The notes: generated by a model from the letters alone, not told the origin. Shown: positions 42,043-50,334, numbered from the stretch's first letter. The stretch: 64,000 bases of DNA from Paenibacillus sp. FSL W8-0426 (GCF_037969725.1 NZ_CP150203.1:4728001-4792000); one strand, 5' to 3'. Translations and numbers: made by a program.

Positions 42043-43140
42043 TTACGCAGCCTCCCCGTATTTATTCGCAAACTCCGGCAACGGCCGGCAATTCTCGTAA
42101 TCCCATTCGTCAATTCCGTACTCCATCATCCAACGCGGCTCGATCACAATATCGGTGACCAGCGGAACGGATAACGAAACGGTCTTCGTCATCACGTCGT
42201 CGATAAGCGCGATAGACTCTCGCGTTAAGTCCTCGTTCGGTACGGAGTTCTTAATCTCATCGTGAATCGACGCGTTAAACTCCCAGCCACGTTCCCGACA
42301 TAGCTGCGCGTTTCTTATTCCGTTCATCTTGAGGATGTCCGCGCCAGTCCCTTGAATGACCGCGTTAAATGCCGCGCGCTCCCAGTAGCCTACAAGTCCG
42401 CGTTCCTCCGATAGTACGTCGATTTCGTCTTGGATGCGGTCGAGTTTCGCCAGGTCAGCCGCAGTTGGATTCGCCTTATTACGTAGTGCCTTACGCTCGG
42501 TAAATAGTCGGATGCGGCGTTGCTCGTTCTTGGCTTGCGCGGCCGCTACTCGCTTATAGTCCGGAAAGCGTCTCTTCCGTCCGTACAGCGTTTCGACGTA
42601 ACCGTGAGTCCGCATAAACTCGCGGATGTCGGCGACCATCGTCTTAAACGACGGGAACGTTCGGTCGAAGTTTTCGAAGAACATCGCGGCAACATCGTCC
42701 GTTACGCCCATTTTCTTCGCGAAGGATGCCGGCGACTGGTCGTACGATACCGCAAGCTGGCCGGTCTTCATCATGGCGCGCGGCTTGAACTTGCCGGTCG
42801 GATCGTACGCCTTGTCGACGCAATACTCTTCCGCCAAGTCAAACGTCATCATCGCCATCGTTGTATAGAGGTCAACGCCGTCAACGAAGATTTGGCGCAT
42901 AGAGTTATCGCCATATCGCGTATACATGATGTGCGCCATTATTCGCGGCTCAATCTGTCCGAGGTCAGCGCCGACAAACGTGTAACCTTCGCGTGGTACG
43001 AATTGATTACGTACGCGGCTGCCTTCGCCTTTGGATGGCAAATTTTGGGCATTTAATCCCCGTTTAACCTTGCGATTATCGGAGATGAGTTTCCGTACGA
43101 TTGCGTGGTAATTTGCGTCAGTTATTATTAGTCCGGAAAT
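42043..43140 (-). CDS. DNA polymerase family A, C-terminal fragment (palm/fingers), probable ATT start
   Basis: 365-residue second half of a Pol I-type polymerase. Begins SGLIITDANYHAIVRKLI, then RGLNAQNLPSKGEGSRVR, motif A VGADLGQIEPRIM (D59, E64), motif B RAMMKTGQLAVSYDQ (the usual YG is YD), the O-helix region and motif C ASIHDEIKN. No ATG, GTG or TTG precedes the conserved GLNAQNLPS. An ATT at 43140 has AAGGAGG seven bases upstream, so an AUU start is inferred. The N-terminal half is the gene at 43460, separated by a small unrelated gene. Confidence 0.85.
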   Translation of the reverse strand: MSGLIITDANYHAIVRKLISDNRKVKRGLNAQNLPSKGEGSRVRNQFVPREGYTFVGADLGQIEPRIMAHIMYTRYGDNSMRQIFVDGVDLYTTMAMMTFDLAEEYCVDKAYDPTGKFKPRAMMKTGQLAVSYDQSPASFAKKMGVTDDVAAMFFENFDRTFPSFKTMVADIREFMRTHGYVETLYGRKRRFPDYKRVAAAQAKNEQRRIRLFTERKALRNKANPTAADLAKLDRIQDEIDVLSEERGLVGYWERAAFNAVIQGTGADILKMNGIRNAQLCRERGWEFNASIHDEIKNSVPNEDLTRESIALIDDVMTKTVSLSVPLVTDIVIEPRWMMEYGIDEWDYENCRPLPEFANKYGEAA

Positions 43141-43457
43141 ACTACCGCCTCCTTGCGTCCGTCTTTGTAATAGACGTAGGCTTGCTTGCGGAAGAAGCCT
43201 GCGGTCAGCTCGGTCACTGGTGTGCCATAAATCGACGGGAGTTCCGTACCATCGGAATCATTCCACTGTTCGTACCAGCGATCTCCGCAGCATGAGCAGT
43301 CCGTTCCGTCATCGCATCCGTTAAAGTAGATTCCAACTTCCTCGGCTTTCGTATTAGCGTCTTTAGCGGAATCCGCCTCAACGATCACATACTCGCACAC
43401 GTGGTCATCTCTCTTAAAAGAACCACCGGAATTGTTTTGCGAAAATGTATAGAACAT
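43128..43457 (-). CDS. DUF7296-like small protein between polymerase halves
   Basis: 109-residue protein with FYTFSQNNSGGSFKRDD at the start and a Cys cluster (CDDGTDCSCCGDRWYEQW). This matches a conserved free-standing small phage protein family (DUF7296-like, from memory). It carries no nuclease motif. Its ribosome binding site CGGAGGA is inside the end of the polymerase N-terminal gene, and its own 3' end holds the site for the C-terminal gene. ATG at 43457 is preferred over one six bases earlier. Confidence 0.75.
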   Translation of the reverse strand: MFYTFSQNNSGGSFKRDDHVCEYVIVEADSAKDANTKAEEVGIYFNGCDDGTDCSCCGDRWYEQWNDSDGTELPSIYGTPVTELTAGFFRKQAYVYYKDGRKEAVVFPD

Positions 43458-43459
43458 CG

Positions 43460-45301
43460 TCATTCCTCCGTTTCAAATTCGCGTAATATATCGATCGGTC
43501 TTCCGCTATAACTCGCCGAGCTGTACCGCCCTGTTGCAGTCCCGCCCGCCTTGAACTCGGAATGCACGCGCCCGTCTATTTCGATTGTCGACGTTTTCCC
43601 CGCGCTTCCGATAAGCGGTTGAATATACGTTGTTAGCAGCTTCTCGTATGCAGCAACGGTTGCCAGCGGCTTGAGCGCTTCTTCCTCTTCGTAATACGCC
43701 TCCATGACGTCGGCCGCCGTACTACGCGTTTTGCCGCGCTTAAACTGGCCCGTACGGTCGCGTATCCCGAGATGGTCGTATATCAAGTACGCAAGGTGAT
43801 TCCCGTTTGTAATCGAAAATTCCGTTACGTTAAGGGGCGCATGCTCCTCGTCGGCCGGCGCTAAATTCTCCGCCTTCAACTGCGCAAGTCTCTCGACAGC
43901 ATTCGTATACTTCTTGAGGTGCGTTTTGCCGGCGGCCTCGCACTCCGCAATGATAGCGCGCTGTTTCTCCTGAGCCTCAGCATTACGTTCGATCCTCTTC
44001 GTCTGCGCCTTGATCCAGTCGTCGATTTTCTTCGCGTTAATCGTTCGGTCCATCTTGCGGACAAACGCGTCGTCAATTTTGTACGCTTCGAATACGTCGG
44101 CACGCGCCTTCTCTAACAGCGGCTCGAACTCCGCCTCAAGTTGCGCCAATCCGTCGAGGTCAACGCAGAAGCCGGAACGCGCAAGAAACACGTCTGTTTC
44201 CGGAAGCTTCGAGTCAATCTGCGCGTAACATTCGAGAAGCTTGCCGGGCTTCTCTGCGGATGCAGCCTGCGCCATTTGTTCGAATTGCCATTCCGTTAAG
44301 CGCCAACCGTACAGAACGTCCTTGATCGCGTAGATTCCGACAAGCTCGACACTAAACGGAGCCGGCGAACGATTCCCGAACATGTCCTCGAATGTGAACA
44401 CCGGCCCGTCGATGCCGAAGAAGCGTCCATATTTCGCAATTAACGGCTTGAGACCGAATGACTCTTCGTGCTCATTTAGCGAGTTCATCGCATCGAGCGA
44501 ATCCCATACGCATCCGCGGATTTCGTAACCGTCCTTAATCGCAACGTGTAAGTCATAGCGCGCCGATCCCATATGGAACGATTTGCCGTGCGCCGGTTGC
44601 GTAAGATACGGAGAGATTGCCGCAAGCACTTTCGAACGTGTTAGTTGGCGGTCGGTCGATTTATGCGCGCTCATATCGTCCAGGAATTCGAATCCAGGCT
44701 CGCCGCGCATATCGACGTGACCATACGGAAGGTAATATCCTTCGTCTAGCAACGGCAACCACACGCTGTATCCGATCGACACGTCAATGTATGTGTCAAC
44801 TCCGGTTCCCTCGAAGTCATTCGCGGTTAGCGATTTTACGCCAAGTATCGCCCATCGGTCCGGCCACTCTCGCATTTGGCGGCGGCACTCTTCACGCAGT
44901 CTCTCGACGAACGCGGGAAGCTCCGCATCATCCGTTACGATATGGAAGTTCACGGGCTTACTACGCAGCGTCTCCGCAACCCTTTCCGCACGCTCATCCG
45001 CTTGCCGTCGTTTCTGCAGGCGTTCAGCCGCGCTAATTACGTCCTCTTTCGTAACGGTTCCGCCAACCGTCCGCAACCTCCCCGGATGATTGCCTACTTC
45101 ACCCGGAGATTCTGCGTAAACGGCGCGGAGTTGTTCGATGCTGGCGCGCTGCTTATCGGTTAGCGACATGCGTAATATGCGGTCAATCGCTTCAAGGTCC
45201 GTCTCTTGCGCAGCCTTCTTCCGCTTGGTTGCGTCGGCCACCCGCTCGACTGCGCCATCATCCGCAGGCGGCCGCAAGTTTAGCGTAAGTTTCGGTAATA
45301 T
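43460..45301 (-). CDS. DNA polymerase family A, N-terminal fragment (exonuclease-like and thumb)
   Basis: About 613 residues. Begins with an extended charged region, then a 3'-5' exonuclease-like fold (KSLTANDFEGTGVDTYIDV near 165; HMGSARYDLHVAIKDGYEIR; late YGRFFGIDGPVFTFED), thumb helices, and ends TATGRYSSASYSGRPIDILR just after the conserved TGRxSS motif. First ordinary start is TTG at 45277, far from any ribosome binding site. An ATA at 45301 lies nine bases after AAAGGAG and is in frame, so I place the start there (inference). It is followed by two coupled genes, the second being the C-terminal half. Confidence 0.82.
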   Translation of the reverse strand: MLPKLTLNLRPPADDGAVERVADATKRKKAAQETDLEAIDRILRMSLTDKQRASIEQLRAVYAESPGEVGNHPGRLRTVGGTVTKEDVISAAERLQKRRQADERAERVAETLRSKPVNFHIVTDDAELPAFVERLREECRRQMREWPDRWAILGVKSLTANDFEGTGVDTYIDVSIGYSVWLPLLDEGYYLPYGHVDMRGEPGFEFLDDMSAHKSTDRQLTRSKVLAAISPYLTQPAHGKSFHMGSARYDLHVAIKDGYEIRGCVWDSLDAMNSLNEHEESFGLKPLIAKYGRFFGIDGPVFTFEDMFGNRSPAPFSVELVGIYAIKDVLYGWRLTEWQFEQMAQAASAEKPGKLLECYAQIDSKLPETDVFLARSGFCVDLDGLAQLEAEFEPLLEKARADVFEAYKIDDAFVRKMDRTINAKKIDDWIKAQTKRIERNAEAQEKQRAIIAECEAAGKTHLKKYTNAVERLAQLKAENLAPADEEHAPLNVTEFSITNGNHLAYLIYDHLGIRDRTGQFKRGKTRSTAADVMEAYYEEEEALKPLATVAAYEKLLTTYIQPLIGSAGKTSTIEIDGRVHSEFKAGGTATGRYSSASYSGRPIDILREFETEE

Positions 45302-45339
45302 ACGCGCTCACTCCTTTCGTGTATTTGCGCGGATGGCGG

Positions 45340-46794
45340 TTATGCGGCGTCCACCTCCTCCGGCCGGTCGAAGCGCTGCTCTACCGGTACGATTAGTGCA
45401 CTAACACTTACCGCCCATCCAATATCGGTCACCTTCACGGAGCCTTCCGAGTTTGAGTCGAATTTAACCGTAACAAGATCGCCGGACTTTAGTGGAGCAC
45501 CGCACGGGTGTTTGACCTCAACGATATCTCCACGCTTAAACTCGTTCACCTTGCGTCCGATCGCGGCCCATTTCGCTTCCTCACGTCGTCTCGCTTCCTC
45601 CTCCGCTACTTCCTCCGCAGTGAGCTTCGTCAATTCGGACGGGTCAGCCATCCACGCGTCATGTGTCGGGAAATCTACGAAGATCCTATCCCCGCCAGTT
45701 CGCGTCACTTTACCGATATCTCCGTTACTGACACAGCCGTAACCAAAGCGCGGACGTTTACCCTCTTCCACCGTCAATTTAACGCTATCGCCTACGCTGA
45801 ATTGTGTGATGCGTGTTGCGCGCTTAGCGGCCGTAACCTCTTCGTCTGTTGCGCGGACCAATCTGCTCGCAACCGTCCACGCGAGCTTTCCGTCGGACAA
45901 ACGTTTAACGCGATATGGGACAGTACTCAGGTCAACATCCGTTATCTCAACGATGTCTCCGGTTCTCATCATGGTAGTTCCGTCTTCAACAAACCGCGCA
46001 TACTCTCCGACTTTCAAACGCTCGTGCTCCGTTGGTGCTACCGGTTCGAGCACGACATATTCACGCAGTCCGTGATAACTTGGCGAGACGAGTCCGCGGA
46101 ACTCGCGCTCTTCGACCGACCAAATATCGCCGGAGCTGTCGACCGTTTTTACCGTAAACTCTTCGCCTACGCGTACGTTTCCCACCTTCACCGATTCCGG
46201 ATGGATTGCGACGACCCGGATACGTTCGCCGACGCGCGCCTTCCGATTAACTTCGCGATAATCGGCCGCGACCTCTGTAACCTTCTCATAGACTTCGTAA
46301 TCTTCGCCACCAGCGTCGTAACTATCTCCGTCGTCATCCGTAATTTGTGGATCATCACAGGAGTCAATTCGGTCGACAACGTAGAGCTCCGCGTCAGTCA
46401 GCCATCTATCGCGATCCTCATCCGTAAACTTAATCGCGTCCCCTTCGCGGGCAGCTCGGTCTACTTTGCGCCATTCTGCGCCCTGAAACGTGATTGTCTC
46501 TGACACGGTTACGGTAGCTGGTTCGGAGATTGGCGCGTAGACTTCATACATTTCGGAGTTACCACGGAGCTGGGACGGTCTTTCATCACCGTTGTTGTCC
46601 GCAAACACAAGATCACCATCAGAATCCGCGTATACTGCGTAGAATGCGCCCTTATCAATGTCAATATCATATCCAAGCGCCTTAACAATATCGCCCGCTT
46701 GCGCCTTCCGGTCGACCTTACAATATGTCGCAGATCTTCCGTTAACTTCAACCGTTACCTCAACCGCTGGGATTACCACGTTCAATTTCGCCAT
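45340..46794 (-). CDS. Six-module beta-rich protein (YREV family)
   Basis: 484-residue protein built of about six modules (near 20-90, 105-172, 176-252, 257-324, 330-403, 415-472). The third is the clearest: DYREVNRKARVGERIRVV to EYVVLEPV. Later ones begin RLKVGEYARFVEDG, FSVGDSVKLTVEEG and FKRGDIVEVKHPCG, each a short SH3/KOW-like unit. The low pI and regular repeat suggest an elongated molecule. Immediately upstream of the DNA polymerase. Function unknown; nucleic acid or ribosome-like binding is possible. Confidence 0.65.
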   Translation of the reverse strand: MAKLNVVIPAVEVTVEVNGRSATYCKVDRKAQAGDIVKALGYDIDIDKGAFYAVYADSDGDLVFADNNGDERPSQLRGNSEMYEVYAPISEPATVTVSETITFQGAEWRKVDRAAREGDAIKFTDEDRDRWLTDAELYVVDRIDSCDDPQITDDDGDSYDAGGEDYEVYEKVTEVAADYREVNRKARVGERIRVVAIHPESVKVGNVRVGEEFTVKTVDSSGDIWSVEEREFRGLVSPSYHGLREYVVLEPVAPTEHERLKVGEYARFVEDGTTMMRTGDIVEITDVDLSTVPYRVKRLSDGKLAWTVASRLVRATDEEVTAAKRATRITQFSVGDSVKLTVEEGKRPRFGYGCVSNGDIGKVTRTGGDRIFVDFPTHDAWMADPSELTKLTAEEVAEEEARRREEAKWAAIGRKVNEFKRGDIVEVKHPCGAPLKSGDLVTVKFDSNSEGSVKVTDIGWAVSVSALIVPVEQRFDRPEEVDAA

Positions 46795-46870
46795 TTATGC
46801 GTTTCCCCTTTTTCGTGGGCTGCCCGTTAGAGCCTCCGCCCGGTCTTGCGTTAACATTCGGTTACTTGCG

Positions 46871-47287
46871 TCAGGCCGCCGCTATTACCTCGCGGTCTAG
46901 CGTAAGAGATAGTTCCACCCACCGTTCACTAGCGCTGGCCTCTCGCGACCAATACTCGCCCTGTAATCGATTTTCGAACATAAACACACGCGGCCCGGCT
47001 TCGGCAACCCAGACGCCTACTATATAGTCGGCCTCGGATAAATCGTACGTCGTGCCGTTACCCTTTTTCGCGTAGACTACGAGGTCGCCCCCGCGGTCCA
47101 TGCGCTGCCTTACCGTTTTCACCTGGATTTTCGCGTAGTCACCCGTTAGAGGATCACGCGCCAGGATATCGTACGCCTCGTCCGTTTCCGCTTGGTGCAC
47201 GGTCCATCCGTTAGCCAGCAGCGCAAGCCGCGCCGCCAGCTCTGAATACTTTCCGACTGTTTCCGATACATGTGCGATGTTAATCAC
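46871..47287 (-). CDS. PD-(D/E)XK endonuclease (PDDEXK_5/I-SspI-like)
   Basis: 138-residue small nuclease. ETVGKYSELAARLALLANG is the helix with the first Glu, ETDEAYDILARDP carries the central Asp, and YAKIQVKTVR has the Gln-x-Lys motif. The family contains homing endonucleases and resolvases. GTG at 47287 is only one base from AAAAGGAG, so ATC at 47278 (ten bases away) may be the real start. Possibly a free-standing homing nuclease related to the split polymerase nearby. Confidence 0.72.
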   Translation of the reverse strand: MINIAHVSETVGKYSELAARLALLANGWTVHQAETDEAYDILARDPLTGDYAKIQVKTVRQRMDRGGDLVVYAKKGNGTTYDLSEADYIVGVWVAEAGPRVFMFENRLQGEYWSREASASERWVELSLTLDREVIAAA

Positions 47288-47299
47288 GCTCCTTTTCGA

Positions 47300-47401
47300 T
47301 TAGCGAATCCACTTGCCGCAGTCCGTACACTTTGCGGACCTGACTTCCGCAGGCATTGCGTTCGAACACCCGCAGGAACACCTAACGTTGATAAATCGCA
47401 T
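47300..47401 (-). CDS. Tiny zinc-ribbon protein
   Basis: 33 residues with CSCGC near the start and CTDCGKW near the end, a two-knuckle zinc ribbon. ATG at 47401 has AAAGGAGG eight bases upstream. Com-like zinc ribbons of this type occur in phages; function unknown. Confidence 0.6.
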   Translation of the reverse strand: MRFINVRCSCGCSNAMPAEVRSAKCTDCGKWIR

Positions 47402-47447
47402 CTACTCGTCCTCCTTTTCGTAATCTAACGCTCGGATGCGGCGCGGT

Positions 47448-48242
47448 TTAAAACGGAAGTTTCTCTTCGCTGATGTCAAGTGGCGCTTCTTTGTCGGCCG
47501 GGGCCTGCGGGCCACTCGCGCTATTTGCTCCGATCGAAAGTCCGAGACGTCCGATATCGAATCCGGCGATTACGAGGTTCCTGATTTGCTCGTCTTCCTT
47601 CGCGACATATAGGCATGTTTCGAAAGCTTCGAAGTCAAACGGATTCTCGCCGGCCTTATCGAAATTGGCGCGTTCTTTTTCCGTTAGGTCTTCGTCCATA
47701 TCCAGAATTGGCGAAAGACTTACTACGGTGTTCGTAGACGACCCAGTTTTCGAAATCTCAAACGCGAGTCGGTCAAGTTTCTTTTCGTACTTCTTGATTG
47801 TCGCGAATACTCCGGCCGCCTGTTTCGGCGTCAAGTCGATAACGATATCCGCGCCATCTTCGAGGTTGCCGAAGCCTACGAGGTACTTCGGCTTGCCTTT
47901 GTACAGGTACGCTTGCTTGCGGATTTCTTCTGCACCAGCCTCATCGCCAGCATCCTTCGCTTTCTTCGCGTCAGCATACAGCAGGTCAGCCGCGCGATCC
48001 CACACGGAAGGATTCGCCGTTACGTAGCCCTTGTCGTTGCGAGTTGCGGGATTTTCCGGCACGAACGTATTCACCTTGCCGAACATTCCGAATCCGTAGT
48101 ACTCAACGGAGTCCTCAATCGATTTAACGCGGACCTTATACGTAGTACCGGAAGTAAACGGTACAAGCGCGGAGCTCGGCGTATCCTTATCGGCTTGAGC
48201 GTTGGCAACAGCGGCGGCACCTTTTTTCGTAAACATCGACAT
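47448..48242 (-). CDS. Single-stranded DNA-binding protein (phage type)
   Basis: 264-residue protein with an OB-like region (TTYKVRVKSIEDSVEYYGFG near residue 33, and KPKYLVGFGNLEDGADIVID) and an acidic C-terminal tail ending DISEEKLPF. The tail resembles the DDxPF tip of bacterial SSB that recruits replication partners. Located in the replication operon between sigma-like and polymerase genes. Confidence 0.75.
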   Translation of the reverse strand: MSMFTKKGAAAVANAQADKDTPSSALVPFTSGTTYKVRVKSIEDSVEYYGFGMFGKVNTFVPENPATRNDKGYVTANPSVWDRAADLLYADAKKAKDAGDEAGAEEIRKQAYLYKGKPKYLVGFGNLEDGADIVIDLTPKQAAGVFATIKKYEKKLDRLAFEISKTGSSTNTVVSLSPILDMDEDLTEKERANFDKAGENPFDFEAFETCLYVAKEDEQIRNLVIAGFDIGRLGLSIGANSASGPQAPADKEAPLDISEEKLPF

Positions 48243-48447
48243 TCGATCACGTTCCTTTTCGGTTTATTTTGGTCGAGCGGGGATAGCGCTCCCACGCCCG
48301 CTGCACGGCACTAACGTTGGCAGATAACTTCGCGTATGTCCGAGTTCGGCGACGACCGGGATCGCCTTTACCACACGCTAGGTTTAACGTTAATACCGCG
48401 CAGCCGACGCAGGGCCGGCGTTGCATTTAAATAGGTAATGACACGTT

Positions 48448-48972
48448 TTAACTTATCGCCGCGTAACTCTCGGCGGCCTTCAAAACATCGCGTCTGACGC
48501 GGATGATATCGCGTTCCACCTCTGTTAGGCGCATAGTCAGCGCATTTACACGCGCATCACAAGCGAAGCGTTTAGCGTCCGATCTTGCGGACAATGACCT
48601 CGCACGCTGCTCGCACAATTCCGTTTCCATTTGCGACCGAAGCGCAACAAGCCGGCGTTCTTCTGCGATAGATTGGCGCTTGAGTTTGCGCAACTCTCTT
48701 TCCGCAACTTTTTCGAGATTGGCGCGCCATTCCTGACGTACTTCCGCTTTGCGAACGGATATTACGCAATCTCCGTCAACCAACGCGAAGATTACAGCGG
48801 TGCCTGACGTGTATACGCGGCGCATCTTGCCTTCATCGTCCGGAATCGTACCGACATACTGAGCGACGGCCATACGTTGGTTAACCCAAGCGGTAACATC
48901 TGCGTCACGGCCGCGAATGCCGAACCGCTCACGAATGCGCCCGATTGCGTGTGGAGCTGCGGACCATTTCAT
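48448..48972 (-). CDS. Coiled-coil protein with DUF4258-like N-terminus
   Basis: 174-residue protein. Residues 1-75 (PHAIGRIRERFGIRGRDADV, then TSGTAVIFALVDGDCVISVR) resemble DUF4258/RelE-like small domains; residues 80-170 form a long basic coiled coil (LEKVAERELRKLKRQSIAEE). Overlaps the upstream gene by four bases. Function unknown. Confidence 0.6.
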   Translation of the reverse strand: MKWSAAPHAIGRIRERFGIRGRDADVTAWVNQRMAVAQYVGTIPDDEGKMRRVYTSGTAVIFALVDGDCVISVRKAEVRQEWRANLEKVAERELRKLKRQSIAEERRLVALRSQMETELCEQRARSLSARSDAKRFACDARVNALTMRLTEVERDIIRVRRDVLKAAESYAAIS

Positions 48973-49151
48973 GCGATCACCCGGCCTTTCAGGACGCGAG
49001 CATCAACATAGTCGGCTGCGTCTTCGTATTCGCGCACGCCTCCGTTGTACATGACGTCGATGAATCGGGACGGTTGCGTGTGAAAATTGTTAAGAATACG
49101 TGAAACTTCGTTGTTAGACGAACGTATATTTATCGTAAGGGCACGATTCAT
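48969..49151 (-). CDS. Small phage protein of unknown function
   Basis: 60-residue protein (NRALTINIRSSNNEVSRILN). ATG at 49151 has CGGAGGTGG upstream. It is separated from the sigma-like gene by a 200-base stretch containing plus-strand promoters, so it probably starts a new leftward operon. Confidence 0.6.
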   Translation of the reverse strand: MNRALTINIRSSNNEVSRILNNFHTQPSRFIDVMYNGGVREYEDAADYVDARVLKGRVIA

Positions 49152-49177
49152 TTCGGCCACCTCCGGGTATAATATAA

Positions 49178-49206
49178 TTGACAAGCATTATCAAGCATGG
49201 TAATAT
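49178..49206 (+). promoter_or_regulatory. Plus-strand sigma-A promoter facing the sigma-like gene
   Basis: TTGACA, 17-base spacer, TAATAT on the plus strand. It points right, toward the 3' end of the minus-strand sigma-like gene (49354-49938), so it can make an antisense RNA or express the micro-ORF at 49306. Confidence 0.65.
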
Positions 49207-49274
49207 GCTAAATGTGAAACAAAATTGCTACCAAAGTTTTACAAAATACATATTATCAATGTGTTAAAAAAGTG

Positions 49275-49350
49275 TGATATACTGTTTTTGAGGAGATCGT
49301 GCTCAATGCCTAAGAACTCGATCTCGCTCAATAAGAAGTGTCCGCTTTAA
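49275..49350 (+). promoter_or_regulatory. Extended -10 promoter, hairpin and 14-codon micro-ORF
   Basis: TGATATACT (extended -10) at 49275-49283 is followed by GAGGAG and an ATG at 49306 that opens MPKNSISLNKKCPL, ending at TAA 49348-49350. The ribosome binding site sequence GAGGAGATCG (49290-49299) is complementary to CGATCTCGCTC (49319-49329), so translation can be masked in an RNA stem. Whether the peptide or an antisense RNA is the product cannot be told. Confidence 0.4.
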
Positions 49351-49353
49351 AAC

Positions 49354-49938
49354 TCAGACTGCGTTCGCCAACGCTTTCTGACATTCTGATCTAAACCTTA
49401 CGATGAACTTACGGTGAGATTCCGGGTTGCCTCCGCATTGTTGCGCCAACAACTTTGCGGTCTCGGAATTGTTGAAGCCTGGTTCTGACCAAGTGTTTAA
49501 GATCGCCAATTTCCTTGAGTCGCCGGCCGCCAAGCCGGTGATTCTTTCGTTAAAGAGAAAGTTTCGGTCGACGATCGCCAAATCGTCAACTATCTCGTAC
49601 TCTGCGTATCCGTCGTCGCTTACCTTTTGCTCCATCGGAACGTTTACGGATTCCTTTGTCTTCTTTTTGTATCTAGCGGCCGACCTGCCAAGTCTCCGCT
49701 TAATGAAGTTAACTACAAGTTGCGGGATATCACCTTTTGCTTCGTCGAATCGATGGACAACGTCTTCGATGATTTTAAAGCACTCATCTTCAAAATCGGC
49801 TTGCACGATTCGGTTGCGGTTTTGCTCCGACATTCGGTGGATCATCGACTGGAAGTGGTACTTAACTTCCCACATCGCACCCTCATCACCCTGTCTCGCA
49901 CGTATCGCAATAATATTCAATTGTTTTTTATCCACCAT
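49354..49938 (-). CDS. Sigma-70-like factor
   Basis: 194-residue protein with region 2 pattern AIRARQGDEGAMWEVKYHFQ, then ADFEDECFKIIEDVVHRFDE and FIKRRLGRSAAR (about residues 11-88), a linker, and a region 4-like helix-turn-helix near the end (NNSETAKLLAQQCGG, then SHRKFIVRFRSECQKAL). Most like ECF or phage-encoded sigma factors. ATG at 49938 has AGAGGAG upstream. The promoter-like element copy B lies 30 bases upstream, so autoregulation is possible. Confidence 0.75.
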   Translation of the reverse strand: MVDKKQLNIIAIRARQGDEGAMWEVKYHFQSMIHRMSEQNRNRIVQADFEDECFKIIEDVVHRFDEAKGDIPQLVVNFIKRRLGRSAARYKKKTKESVNVPMEQKVSDDGYAEYEIVDDLAIVDRNFLFNERITGLAAGDSRKLAILNTWSEPGFNNSETAKLLAQQCGGNPESHRKFIVRFRSECQKALANAV

Positions 49939-49967
49939 TGATCAGCTCCTCTTTGTTGGTTACATAT

Positions 49968-50003
49968 TATATAAGGACACTTTCTTCTGGATTTGGGACA
50001 TCG
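49968..50003 (-). promoter_or_regulatory. Repeated promoter-like element, copy B
   Basis: Same layout as copies A and C: CGATGTCCCAA, 12 bases, GTGTCCTTATATA on the minus strand, 30 bases upstream of the sigma-like gene. It lies between divergent genes, and the plus-strand XRE gene begins 33 bases on the other side. Confidence 0.7.
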
Positions 50004-50035
50004 CCCTAAAAACTTTTCTTGGTGTGGAGGATTTT

Positions 50036-50287
50036 ATGTATGAAGTCGGTAAGTGCCGACTTCGGGAGATACTTAAAGCCAAGAAGATGACACAGGTAGA
50101 GCTAGCGGCACTGACCGGTATTAGTAAACAACAAATCAATAACTACATTAACCGGCAGCACATTGTTGGTGTTATGGGCCTGGGAACCTTACGCACCATT
50201 GCCGAAGCTTTAAAGCTGGACTCACCTTATGAGCTTTATGAGATGGTAAAGATTGCGCAATCTCCCGAAGAGGCTGCAAGCGATTAG
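50036..50287 (+). CDS. XRE-family regulator
   Basis: 83-residue helix-turn-helix protein (LREILKAKKMTQVELAALTG, then SKQQINNYINR). ATG at 50036 has GTGGAGG upstream. It is transcribed against the replication operon, next to promoter-like copy B and the sigma-like gene, and may control both. AT-rich compared with neighbours. Confidence 0.8.
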   Translation: MYEVGKCRLREILKAKKMTQVELAALTGISKQQINNYINRQHIVGVMGLGTLRTIAEALKLDSPYELYEMVKIAQSPEEAASD

Positions 50288-50306
50288 TTCGCTTGTACCG
50301 ACCAAT

Positions 50307-50326
50307 AGTACACAAGTTTGTGTACT
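50307..50326. repeat. Perfect 9-bp inverted repeat
   Basis: AGTACACAA-gt-TTGTGTACT, a near-symmetric operator-like dyad just after the plus-strand XRE gene and before the end of the primase gene. It has no U-tract, so a protein-binding site is as likely as a terminator stem. Confidence 0.65.
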
Positions 50327-50334
50327 TCCTGATC

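Noticed and set aside
43128..43463. Group I intron or intein as the reason for the polymerase split
   Set aside because: The intervening gene encodes a small conserved-type protein without nuclease or splicing motifs, and each gene of the trio has its own ribosome binding site at the junctions. No Cys/Ser-HN intein ends are visible. A splice test is still needed for full exclusion.
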